Positions 1 through 6,148 are shown, numbered from the stretch's first letter. The stretch: 6,309 nucleotides of DNA from an uncultured Eubacteriales bacterium (GCA_934454005.1 CAKSGI010000115.1:1-6309); one strand, 5' to 3'. The notes: generated by a model not told the origin, from the sequence alone. Program-made: numbers and translations.

Positions 1-38
1 GTTTAATTTTCAAGGTCCATCCCACTCCCTGTGGGCTG
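1..38 (-). promoter_or_regulatory. Probable start of an rRNA operon leader transcript, truncated by the window edge
   Basis: Read on the minus strand, the first 18 bases give GGACCTTGAAAATTAAAC, resembling the conserved 'CTTTGAAAACTAAAC' element found in Firmicutes rRNA leaders and spacers before 16S or 23S rRNA. Just upstream is a small hairpin, CCCAC at 21-25 pairing with GTGGG at 31-35 around a five-base loop. The segment sits directly downstream of a strong tandem promoter pair and contains no reading frame. Inference: the 16S rRNA gene lies just beyond the left edge, transcribed leftward. A tRNA operon or another stable RNA is the main alternative. Confidence 0.6.
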
Positions 39-44
39 TACTTT

Positions 45-74
45 ATTATATCATTTTTCACTCGCTTTTGTCAA
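45..74 (-). promoter_or_regulatory. Strong sigma-A promoter, proximal of a tandem pair (rrn P2-like)
   Basis: On the minus strand a perfect -35 hexamer TTGACA (69-74) and a perfect -10 hexamer TATAAT (45-50) are separated by 18 bases. The start site should fall near 36-39. The bases just upstream are rich in A tracts, as in UP elements. Two perfect hexamers are typical of rRNA promoters. It points out of the window, away from rsmI, so it drives something to the left. Confidence 0.8.
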
Positions 75-165
75 GAGTTTTTTGGGGATTTTTATTTATT
101 TCTTGTAACACCACACCAAATTATTTCAGACGTTTCTCTCGCCCTTCTCTCAACGCAGCTTTTTT

Positions 166-194
166 AGTTTATCATACCTTCTCTTTTCTGTCAA
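166..194 (-). promoter_or_regulatory. Sigma-A promoter, distal of a tandem pair (rrn P1-like)
   Basis: On the minus strand TTGACA (189-194) is followed after 17 bases by TAAACT (166-171). The segment upstream of the -35 (about 195-228) is A/T-rich with A tracts, consistent with an UP element. The -35 lies only 34 bases beyond the rsmI stop. The distance to the second -35 at 69-74 is 120 bases, similar to the tandem P1/P2 arrangement of Bacillus rrn operons. Confidence 0.7.
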
Positions 195-228
195 GTCTTT
201 TCTTGAATTTTTTTAAAATCAAAAACTT

Positions 229-1050
229 TTATATAAGTAATTTATATATTTCTCCCTTCTTTATGCCCGTTAGTTTGGAAGCCTTTTTCGAAGATTCCGA
301 AATCGACATACCAGCATTTACATATGAAACTGCTATCTTTTTAGCTTCATCTATCGTATATTCTTTCCTTTTTTCTTCTTTAAGCCCTTCTATAACTAAA
401 ACTAATTCTCCTCTAATTCTTTCTTTCTTAAATCTTTCACTTGCCAGCGCTAAGTCGGTCCTTATAACTTCTTCATGCAGTTTTGTTATTTCTCTTACAA
501 TAGATACTTTCCTATTTCCTAAATTATTATATAGATCGATTAATGTCTGCGATAATTTATGAGGCGCCTCATAAAATATCATCGTTCTTTTTTCTTTTTC
601 TATATCCTTAAGATGATCCATCCTCCGTTTTTTATTTACACTTAAAAATCCTTCAAAAGTAAATCTCCCAACATCTAAACCTGAAACCACAAGTGCTGAA
701 ATAGCAGCACTAGGCCCCGGTACTACGTTAACCTCTATATTAAGCTCGGCACATTTTTTCACAAGATCTTCACCCGGATCTGATATTGCCGGCATTCCTG
801 CATCAGAAACTAGAACGCAATTCTCTCCAGATTCTATGCGTTTACAAATTTCATTTGTTTTTTTCAATTTATTGTGTTCAAAATAGCTTATCATTTTCTT
901 TTTTATTCCAAAATAATTTAATAACTTTAAAGTTACTCTTGTATCTTCGGCCGCTATAAAGTCACAGTTTTTAATAACTTCAATTGCCCTATTAGACATA
1001 TCTCCTAAATTTCCTATTGGTGTTCCAACCAAAAATAATTTTCCCGACAC
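229..1050 (-). CDS. rsmI: 16S rRNA (cytidine(1402)-2'-O)-methyltransferase RsmI
   Basis: A 273-residue tetrapyrrole-methylase-fold enzyme that uses S-adenosylmethionine to methylate the ribose of C1402 in the 16S rRNA decoding centre. Family signatures in order: GTPIGNLGD (9-17), AEDTR (34-38), SDAGMPAISDPG (82-93), VPGPSAAISAL (110-120), FYEAPHK (159-165), REITKLHEE (186-194) and GELVLVIEG (214-222), then a lysine-rich C-terminal helical tail. Length is normal for the family. The start is GTG, preceded by AAAGGA at good distance. An ATG overlapping it two bases upstream is in another frame and soon stops. It follows the tRNA methyltransferase gene after 12 bases and is probably co-transcribed and coupled with it. 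No terminator is visible after it, and rRNA-type promoters follow at once. The position matches yabC of B. subtilis. Confidence 0.95.
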   Translation of the reverse strand: MSGKLFLVGTPIGNLGDMSNRAIEVIKNCDFIAAEDTRVTLKLLNYFGIKKKMISYFEHNKLKKTNEICKRIESGENCVLVSDAGMPAISDPGEDLVKKCAELNIEVNVVPGPSAAISALVVSGLDVGRFTFEGFLSVNKKRRMDHLKDIEKEKRTMIFYEAPHKLSQTLIDLYNNLGNRKVSIVREITKLHEEVIRTDLALASERFKKERIRGELVLVIEGLKEEKRKEYTIDEAKKIAVSYVNAGMSISESSKKASKLTGIKKGEIYKLLI

Positions 1051-1062
1051 ATTATCAATCCT

Positions 1063-1821
1063 TTATTCTTTCTTTATTCTGCCGTACTTATATGATCCAT
1101 AAATTTTTAGCATTTCATCAGATAGACTTCCTGATTCATTCTCGATAATTAAGGACGGCATCATAACAAGTCCAGATTTTTTAGCACCTCGTTTTCCTTC
1201 TATTAAAAATAGTTTTGGTGCTTTACTTAATCTTTGTTGAACAAATCTAAGTTTTTTAGGTTCTATTCCAGAATTTCTCATATTTTCAATAACATCGCAA
1301 AGTCTTTCTGGCCTTAAGCATAAACAAAGTCTTCCCGAAAATTTTAATAATTTTGAGGCACAATCAGTAACATCTTTTATTGTACATTCCTCCTCGTGTC
1401 TTGCAAGCCTTTTTTGATTATTATTGTTTGCTATTCCTGTTCCAACTGGTTTATACGGAGGATTACATACCACCAAATCATATTCACCAAACTTTATCAT
1501 TTTATCTTTAAGATCTCTTAAATCAGAATTTAATACAGTTATTTTATCAGTAAGATCATTAATAGCAATAGATCTTTCAAGCATATCACATGCATCTTTT
1601 TGTATTTCAATCGCAATTGTATGATTTGTTAAACTATCCCTATTCCACAAAATTGCAATTGCTCCACATCCAGATCCTAATTCTACCGACTTTTCATATT
1701 TTTTAGGTTTAGAAAAATCCGCAAGAAGTATGGTATCTGTCCCAAATTTATGTACATCAGAAACTATAACCTTGGTTTTTCCACCTAGAGGTTCTATTTT
1801 TTCATTCTTTTTTAATAGCAT
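1063..1821 (-). CDS. trmN6: tRNA1(Val) (adenine(37)-N6)-methyltransferase family protein (YabB/TrmN6-like)
   Basis: A 252-residue class I SAM-dependent methyltransferase, probably making N6-methyladenosine at position 37 of a tRNA. Visible motifs: the SAM-binding motif I, ELGSGCG (47-53), an acidic residue ending the next strand (IAIEI, 70-74), the N6-adenine catalytic motif NPPY (120-123), and ARHEE (140-144), typical of this family. A longer frame opens with GTG at 1842, but the sequence GGAGGATTTAATG places a strong Shine-Dalgarno just before the ATG at 1821. The protein then begins MLLKKNEKIEPLGG, like known YabB N-termini. It lies behind the ferredoxin terminator with no convincing promoter of its own, and is followed after 12 bases by rsmI. 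Family assignment is firm. The exact tRNA substrate is inferred from the family. Confidence 0.88.
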   Translation of the reverse strand: MLLKKNEKIEPLGGKTKVIVSDVHKFGTDTILLADFSKPKKYEKSVELGSGCGAIAILWNRDSLTNHTIAIEIQKDACDMLERSIAINDLTDKITVLNSDLRDLKDKMIKFGEYDLVVCNPPYKPVGTGIANNNNQKRLARHEEECTIKDVTDCASKLLKFSGRLCLCLRPERLCDVIENMRNSGIEPKKLRFVQQRLSKAPKLFLIEGKRGAKKSGLVMMPSLIIENESGSLSDEMLKIYGSYKYGRIKKE

Positions 1822-1885
1822 TAAATCCTCCAATATCGCCACACTCCCAATAAATTTTTCACAATTTTATATACAATTTAGTTTA

Positions 1886-1941
1886 ATCCCACTACTGCAA
1901 AAAATGACGAAGCTTTAATCTAGCTTCGTCATTTGTGGGAT
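1886..1941 (-). terminator. Rho-independent terminator of the ferredoxin gene, with extra outer arms
   Basis: A perfect 13-bp inverted repeat, AAATGACGAAGCT (1902-1914) and its complement (1922-1934), with a 7-base loop. On the minus strand the stem is followed by six T residues (1904-1899, overlapping the end of the stem). It begins 11 bases after the ferredoxin stop. A second pair, ATCCCAC (1886-1892) and GTGGGAT (1935-1941), flanks the hairpin. On the minus strand its 3' arm lies beyond the T run. In the plus direction there is no good T tract, so the terminator is essentially one-way. Confidence 0.88.
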
Positions 1942-1945
1942 CAGA

Positions 1946-2146
<201 letters not shown>

Positions 2147-2148
2147 TT

Positions 2149-2176
2149 ATTGTAACATTCTATTTAAAAATTGCAA
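2149..2176 (-). promoter_or_regulatory. Likely sigma-A promoter of the ferredoxin gene
   Basis: On the minus strand TTGCAA (2171-2176) and TACAAT (2149-2154) are separated by 16 bases, with the predicted start about 25 bases before the ferredoxin ATG. It lies in the 106-base AT-rich gap after ricT, which holds no convincing GC-rich terminator hairpin, so ricT transcripts may read into the ferredoxin gene. Confidence 0.6.
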
Positions 2177-2222
2177 TACAGTTTTTGTAATTTTTTAAAA
2201 TAAAATGCTGTAAATTATAATT

Positions 2223-3086
2223 CTATTCTAATTCTTTTAATTTATCTAATTCTTCCTTTTTAACCTTAATTTTTGTATCTTTTATAACGGTTATATCCCC
2301 TACTCCAAATTTAAGTGGTGCTGCTTCGGGATCTCTGTCCATTCTAACAATTAATTTTTTAGTTAAAAGATTATGTTCAACAATAACCCCTCTTCCTTCT
2401 GGAGTATCTACAACAGCCCCTATATTTGGTGTATCCTTAAGCAATTCTGTATAAGCCTCTTGCTCATATTTTAGGCAACACATAAGCCTAGAACAGGTAC
2501 CAGATATTTTAGATGGATTTAGTGACATCCCTTGTTCTTTCGCCATTTTTATAGAAACTGGTTGAATATCTCCCAGAAATGTATTACAGCAAAGTGGTCT
2601 GCCACAAATACCTAGTCCTCCTATTATCCTAGATTCATCTCTAATCCCTATCTGCCTTAATTCAATCCTTGTTCTAAATACAGAAGCTAAATCCTTAACC
2701 AAATCTCTAAAGTCCACTCGTCCATCTGCAGTAAAATAAAACAATATTTTACTATTATCAAAAGTATATTCAACATCTATTAATTTCATGTCTAATTTAT
2801 GTTTTTTCAATTTCTTTAAAAATACATTATAAGCTTCTTTTTCTTTTTTTTTGTTGTCTTCCAACTTTTTTATATCAGTCTTACTTGCAAGTCTAACTAT
2901 CTCTTTTAATTGCCGAGTTGTCTGAGTTTCATCAATAGTTTTATTTTCTCTAACAATAGTTCCACATTCAATACCTTTTACTGTTTCAACAATCACCATA
3001 TCGCCTATATCATAATTTTTATTATTAGATTTAAAATAATATACTTTCCCTATATCTCTAAATTTTACACCTACAACATCTATCAC
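2223..3086 (-). CDS. ricT: RicT (YaaT), PSP1-domain Fe-S protein of the Y-complex
   Basis: A 287-residue PSP1-domain protein. In B. subtilis RicT works with RicA and RicF as an Fe-S complex needed for RNase Y-dependent mRNA maturation, and affects sporulation, competence and biofilm. The N-terminus VVGVKFRDIGKVYYF matches YaaT proteins. Conserved cysteines are present in CGRPLCC (C161, C166, C167) and CSRLMCCLKYE (C198, C203, C204), the expected cluster ligands. Lysine-rich helices occupy about 70-100 and the C-terminal tail. The start is GTG with a modest AGGGA Shine-Dalgarno nine bases upstream, and no nearby ATG offers a better start. It follows holB after 47 bases, as in B. subtilis apart from spacing. 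RicA and RicF are not in this window. Confidence 0.93.
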   Translation of the reverse strand: MIDVVGVKFRDIGKVYYFKSNNKNYDIGDMVIVETVKGIECGTIVRENKTIDETQTTRQLKEIVRLASKTDIKKLEDNKKKEKEAYNVFLKKLKKHKLDMKLIDVEYTFDNSKILFYFTADGRVDFRDLVKDLASVFRTRIELRQIGIRDESRIIGGLGICGRPLCCNTFLGDIQPVSIKMAKEQGMSLNPSKISGTCSRLMCCLKYEQEAYTELLKDTPNIGAVVDTPEGRGVIVEHNLLTKKLIVRMDRDPEAAPLKFGVGDITVIKDTKIKVKKEELDKLKELE

Positions 3087-3133
3087 AAAAACACTTCCCT
3101 ATCCGCCTTTAATAACATAAAAGATCCAAAAAC

Positions 3134-4015
3134 TTATAGTAAAGAACTCTCTCTTAACTTTAAACCTAAAAATGATATCAATAAATTCATATTTACATTT
3201 TGCTCTAACATAAAATTGGTTTTATCCAAAATTTCTAGTGATTTTACTAAAGATAGTCTTGTAAGTCTAAAAGACAATAATTCTACGCTTTCAGCAAATA
3301 TCCACGATTGTTTGTCCTGGTTAATAGAGTTTCTGATAGCTTTGCTATATATATCAATAAGTAAATTTAAAATACTTCTCAAAAGAAGTTTGTCCTTAAC
3401 CAATTTAGATAATGATATCATTAAGTCCCATTCAGTTGTACCTACAACACCATTAATAATATCTTTTACTATGCCCTCCACTTTTCTATCATACATCTTA
3501 TTTTCTTCAGATTCAAATGAAAAAATTTGACATCTAGATCTTATGGTTTGTAGCAACTTAAAAGACGATTTACAAATAAGGATAAAAACAACATTTTTAG
3601 GTGGCTCTTCTAAAATTTTAAGTAATGCATTTTGCGCCGCTACAGTCATATTATCAGCATAATCTAAAATATAAATCTTATAATTTGACTCATTAGCAAT
3701 TATAAATGCATCTTGCCTTAATTGTCTTATTTTATCAATATGAAAAGAGTTACTGCCTGAATTATCACCCATCTTTATAACATCAGGATGATTATCATTT
3801 AATATCTTTTTACAAGCAAAACAATTAAAACAAGGTTTTTCCATATTATTACAAGCCAAATAGAGTGCTATTGCTTTAGCTATTCCAACTCTAATATTAT
3901 CATCTTCATCGGCTAATCCATCGATTAACATTGCATGCGGTATTATTCCTCTATCAAAACTATTAAAAATTCTATTTTTAATATTATATCTTTCCAAAAG
4001 GCTTTTAATCTCCAC
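3134..4015 (-). CDS. holB: DNA polymerase III subunit delta' (HolB), clamp-loader subunit
   Basis: A 293-residue AAA+-fold clamp-loader subunit that helps load the beta sliding clamp. Visible features: HAMLIDG near the N-terminus, a zinc-binding set C55, C62, C65, C68, HPD (76-78), the Walker-B-like region ILDYADNMTVAAQNALLKILEEPP (split about 116-139), and the SRC motif (160-162) that supplies the finger to the neighbouring subunit. The C-terminal part is helical and poorly conserved, as usual. The normal P-loop position (about 31-48, DGLADEDDNIRVGIAKA) lacks GxxGxGK, so this copy should not bind ATP itself. The start is GTG, five bases after GGAGGAG. It lies 35 bases after darA. yaaR, found between them in B. 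subtilis, is missing. Confidence 0.92.
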   Translation of the reverse strand: MEIKSLLERYNIKNRIFNSFDRGIIPHAMLIDGLADEDDNIRVGIAKAIALYLACNNMEKPCFNCFACKKILNDNHPDVIKMGDNSGSNSFHIDKIRQLRQDAFIIANESNYKIYILDYADNMTVAAQNALLKILEEPPKNVVFILICKSSFKLLQTIRSRCQIFSFESEENKMYDRKVEGIVKDIINGVVGTTEWDLMISLSKLVKDKLLLRSILNLLIDIYSKAIRNSINQDKQSWIFAESVELLSFRLTRLSLVKSLEILDKTNFMLEQNVNMNLLISFLGLKLRESSLL

Positions 4016-4050
4016 TAAAACTCCTCCTCGTTGCGGACCTAAAAGAGACT

Positions 4051-4374
4051 CTAAACCTTTTCATAGTGTTCTACATTTAATACAAATATTGTTGCACCAC
4101 CAACAGTTATTTCCAGCGGAAATGATGTATACATCCCGACTTCTATTGCACTTGTAGATGGAACTACCTGAGTTCTTTTAGAACTATATTCTGTTATAAT
4201 TTCTATAGCCCTATTAACTTTGTTATCTTCCACACCTATTAAAAAAGTTGTATTACCGGCCTTTAAAAATCCTCCTGTTGTTGCTAATTTTGTGACTTGA
4301 AAATTTTCAGATGTTAGCCCTGATAGCACAGCTGAATGATCATCATTTCCTACAATAGCTACAATTAATTTCAT
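4051..4374 (-). CDS. darA: Cyclic-di-AMP receptor, PII-like DarA/PstA (YaaQ family)
   Basis: A 107-residue PII-like signalling protein, expected to form trimers that bind cyclic di-AMP at subunit interfaces. The family core LATTGGFLKAGNTTFLIGVED spans 30-50, with N41 and F36 in the known ligand pocket area, and VGGATIFVLNV lies near the C-terminus (91-101). The start is the ATG at 4374, directly after GGAGGATTTTATA. A longer frame beginning with TTG at 4389 is rejected because that TTG overlaps the Shine-Dalgarno site itself. It sits 37 bases behind the decarboxylase gene and ahead of holB. In B. subtilis tmk lies just upstream, and here it is absent. One residue in the segment NFQVTKL is glutamine where I recall arginine in the Bacillus protein. 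The downstream target of DarA proteins is unsettled. Confidence 0.93.
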   Translation of the reverse strand: MKLIVAIVGNDDHSAVLSGLTSENFQVTKLATTGGFLKAGNTTFLIGVEDNKVNRAIEIITEYSSKRTQVVPSTSAIEVGMYTSFPLEITVGGATIFVLNVEHYEKV

Positions 4375-4411
4375 TATAAAATCCTCCAATTCAAATAGGA
4401 TAGTTATGTAT

Positions 4412-5752
4412 TTATAATACCACTTTTATCGAATTTTGGCTATAGTTTGTCAATAATTTTATAATGTTTCTATCCAAAATTTCTCCTGGCATAACAATTG
4501 GCACTCCAGGTGGACACGGACATAGTGTTTGTGCCGCTACTAATCCAATGGCATCTTTTAAGTTTATGGTTTTTGTTTTAGAAAAAACAGCCTCTCTTGG
4601 TAAACATTTAGCTTTTGGTAAACTTAAGTCAGATTCTTCAATTTTTATCCTTTTCCTAACCTCAAGATCTTTGATAAAAGTTTCTAATCTTTTAAAATCT
4701 TTTTCTTCATTCATAACTGTAGGTATCAGGACTACATATGCATCATTTGAATATTCGGGCTCTATTTTATTTTTTCTCAAAAGCATTGCGAGTTCTATTC
4801 CTGTATACCCGACATCAAGTCCACAAAAGCTAATCCTTGTGGGATCACAAGGCCCATCTGGCAAAACAAAACCTTTTTCCAACATATCTTTCTTTATCTT
4901 AGCGACCCTTTTTCTTAATTTTAAAAATGATTCTTCTCCTCTTTCTTTCAACCATAATCGACAAATATCTATACTCATCATTACAGGATAAGAAGGACTT
5001 GTAGAACCAAACAATGACATTGCATCTTTAACATCATCAGTAAATCTATAATCATTTACACTCAACCATGCTCCCCCAGTTAAAACAGGTAACGTTTTAT
5101 GCGCAGAATACGATGCCATCGAAGCTCCTGATTTTATTGGGTCTAACTCAGGATTCAAAAACATAAGATGCGATCCATGTGCATTGTCAACTATAAGTGG
5201 AACATCAAATTTTTGACATTCACTTGCTATGGATTTTATATCTGAAACAACACCAAAATAATCAGGACTTGTAATATATACTGCCTTTGAGTCCGGATTT
5301 TTAATAAGCATTTTTCTTACATCCTCTGGAGTCGTTCTCCCAGGCAAATATTTTCCAGAATCTTTTTTAGGAAGTATCCATACAGGATTTATTCCCAAAA
5401 GGGATATCGTATTTACTGCCGATTTATGTATTGTTCGGCTAAAAATCACTTTTCCTCCAATAGGGCATACAAGTCTTAGCATAGCCTGTATACATAAAGT
5501 GCACCCTCCTGCGGAAAATGCAACTTTTTTCGTTCCAAAAAGCTCAGACATCAGTTTTTCAGACTCAAATATTACAGATTTTGATTCATAAAGGCTATCA
5601 GTATCTGGAAGTTCTGTAAAATCAAAATCAAAAAAATTTTCATTAAAGAATTCCTTATTATTTTTATGCCCAGGTGTATGAAAAGATGACATCCCTGATT
5701 TTTTATAACTATAAAGCGAATCGCACAGAGACAATTTTTTTTTATTACTCAA
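4412..5752 (-). CDS. Orn/Lys/Arg decarboxylase family protein (YaaO/SpeA-like), PLP-dependent
   Basis: A 446-residue fold-type I PLP enzyme, the size of the short Bacillus-type basic amino-acid decarboxylases, without the N-terminal wing domain of the long enterobacterial ones. Signatures (446-residue numbering): FHTPGHK (24-30), SAGGCT (80-85) in the phosphate-binding region, DNAHGSHL (189-196) with the aspartate for the pyridine nitrogen, SAHKTLP (216-222) with K219 as the PLP lysine, and CPCPPGVPIVMPGE (411-424) in the C-terminal domain. The likely role is polyamine synthesis from arginine, ornithine or lysine. Sequence alone does not settle the substrate. The chosen start is TTG at 5752, six bases after GGAG. 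The longer frame from TTG at 5764 overlaps that site. It stands where yaaO stands in B. subtilis. A terminator-like hairpin lies just upstream. Confidence 0.88.
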   Translation of the reverse strand: MSNKKKLSLCDSLYSYKKSGMSSFHTPGHKNNKEFFNENFFDFDFTELPDTDSLYESKSVIFESEKLMSELFGTKKVAFSAGGCTLCIQAMLRLVCPIGGKVIFSRTIHKSAVNTISLLGINPVWILPKKDSGKYLPGRTTPEDVRKMLIKNPDSKAVYITSPDYFGVVSDIKSIASECQKFDVPLIVDNAHGSHLMFLNPELDPIKSGASMASYSAHKTLPVLTGGAWLSVNDYRFTDDVKDAMSLFGSTSPSYPVMMSIDICRLWLKERGEESFLKLRKRVAKIKKDMLEKGFVLPDGPCDPTRISFCGLDVGYTGIELAMLLRKNKIEPEYSNDAYVVLIPTVMNEEKDFKRLETFIKDLEVRKRIKIEESDLSLPKAKCLPREAVFSKTKTINLKDAIGLVAAQTLCPCPPGVPIVMPGEILDRNIIKLLTNYSQNSIKVVL

Positions 5753-5770
5753 AATATTCTCCAATCAATT

Positions 5771-5814
5771 TAAAAAATAAAGGTCAAATTAGTTAAGATA
5801 AAAACTAATTTGCC
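5771..5814 (-). terminator. Intrinsic terminator or attenuator between the small membrane protein gene and the decarboxylase
   Basis: On the minus strand GGCAAATTAGTT (5814-5803) pairs with AACTAATTTGACC (5794-5782): a 10-bp stem plus two GC pairs across a bulged base, with an 8-base loop. It is followed by TTTATTTTTT (about 5781-5772). It lies 28 bases after the small gene's stop and ends 19 bases before the decarboxylase start. The stem is AT-rich, so termination may be partial. No convincing promoter lies between it and the decarboxylase. Confidence 0.7.
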
Positions 5815-5842
5815 CCTACTTTATTTTAATTATTGCCAATCC

Positions 5843-5995
5843 CTATTGTATCGAGCAATCTAAATAGTGCTCTAAATCTTCTTCATCTTTTCTTTTCTTG
5901 TTTAAATATGTTATAACAGCAATCGCTGTTGCTGTTACTGCCAACGCTGCAGTCAAAATAGAAATAATTATTGAAAATTTACCTAATTTTCTCAT
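5843..5995 (-). CDS. Small single-span membrane protein, function unknown
   Basis: A 50-residue protein that I do not recognise by name. It starts MRKLGKFSII, has one hydrophobic segment of about 22 residues (roughly 8-30, rich in I, A, V and T), then a basic stretch NKKRK (32-36) and an acidic tail, DEEDLEHYLDCSIQ. Positive charges on both sides of the segment leave topology open, though the larger basic cluster suggests a cytoplasmic tail. The short N-terminus could also be a signal anchor. The gene is well supported by ATG with GGAGGTG seven bases upstream, a good promoter at 6047-6075 and a terminator-like hairpin after the stop. It is divergent from an NfeD-like gene and upstream of the decarboxylase gene. 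The single cysteine at 47 could be modified or paired. Confidence 0.8.
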   Translation of the reverse strand: MRKLGKFSIIISILTAALAVTATAIAVITYLNKKRKDEEDLEHYLDCSIQ

Positions 5996-6046
5996 ATGAG
6001 CACCTCCAGGAATTTATACAACAAGTCAGTTTACTTATATAAAAAT

Positions 6047-6075
6047 ATAATATACAATTTCTCTATAAAAGTCAA
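6047..6075 (-). promoter_or_regulatory. Sigma-A promoter for the small membrane protein (and probably the genes behind it)
   Basis: On the minus strand TTGACT (6070-6075) and TATTAT (6047-6052) are separated by exactly 17 bases. The predicted start near 6040 leaves a leader of about 45 bases before the small gene. As no better promoter is visible upstream of the decarboxylase, this may also serve the decarboxylase-darA-holB-ricT block by read-through of the hairpin at 5771-5814. Confidence 0.7.
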
Positions 6076-6083
6076 ATCAACCG

Positions 6084-6148
6084 TTGCTAATATATCTTTA
6101 ATATTACAAACCCAAAATTTGGTTGCTACCTTAATTGTTAACTTGCTA
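6084..6148. repeat. Three TTGCTA direct repeats and a near-palindrome in the divergent promoter region
   Basis: TTGCTA occurs at 6084-6089, 6123-6128 and 6143-6148. The first two are within GTTGCTA. Between the first and second lies CCAAAATTTGG (6112-6122), a near-palindrome with arms CCAAA and TTTGG around one central base. These sit between the two divergent promoters, where a regulator could act on both. Such short AT-rich repeats may also arise by chance. Confidence 0.3.

Noticed and set aside
21..35. CCCAC/GTGGG hairpin as a terminator for rsmI
   Set aside because: The stem is only five base pairs, has no T run after it on either strand, and lies downstream of the promoters. It fits better as part of a leader RNA.
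68..562. Plus-strand reading frame of 164 codons overlapping the rsmI end
   Set aside because: It lies opposite rsmI and the rRNA-type promoters, has the Phe/Ser/Leu-rich composition of an antisense shadow, and has no Shine-Dalgarno site or family resemblance.
1843..1898. A promoter for the tRNA methyltransferase gene after the ferredoxin terminator
   Set aside because: TATATA and TATAAA boxes are present, but no -35 hexamer lies at acceptable spacing. TTGCAG is 21 bases away. AT-rich sequence alone is not enough.
1424..1918. Two plus-strand reading frames (1424-1624 and 1730-1918)
   Set aside because: Both are antisense to the tRNA methyltransferase, and the second also runs through the terminator hairpin. 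Neither has a supported start.
2160..2222. Terminator for ricT (TACAG...CTGTA and A/T-only pairings)
   Set aside because: The arms are five bases with a very long loop, or contain only A and T. This is not a credible intrinsic terminator.
2910..3530. Plus-strand reading frame of 206 codons
   Set aside because: It spans the antisense of ricT, the gap and holB. The composition is that of a shadow, and both minus-strand genes are clear family members.
4464..4991. Plus-strand reading frame of 175 codons
   Set aside because: It is antisense to the conserved C-terminal half of the decarboxylase, with no ribosome site or recognisable motif.
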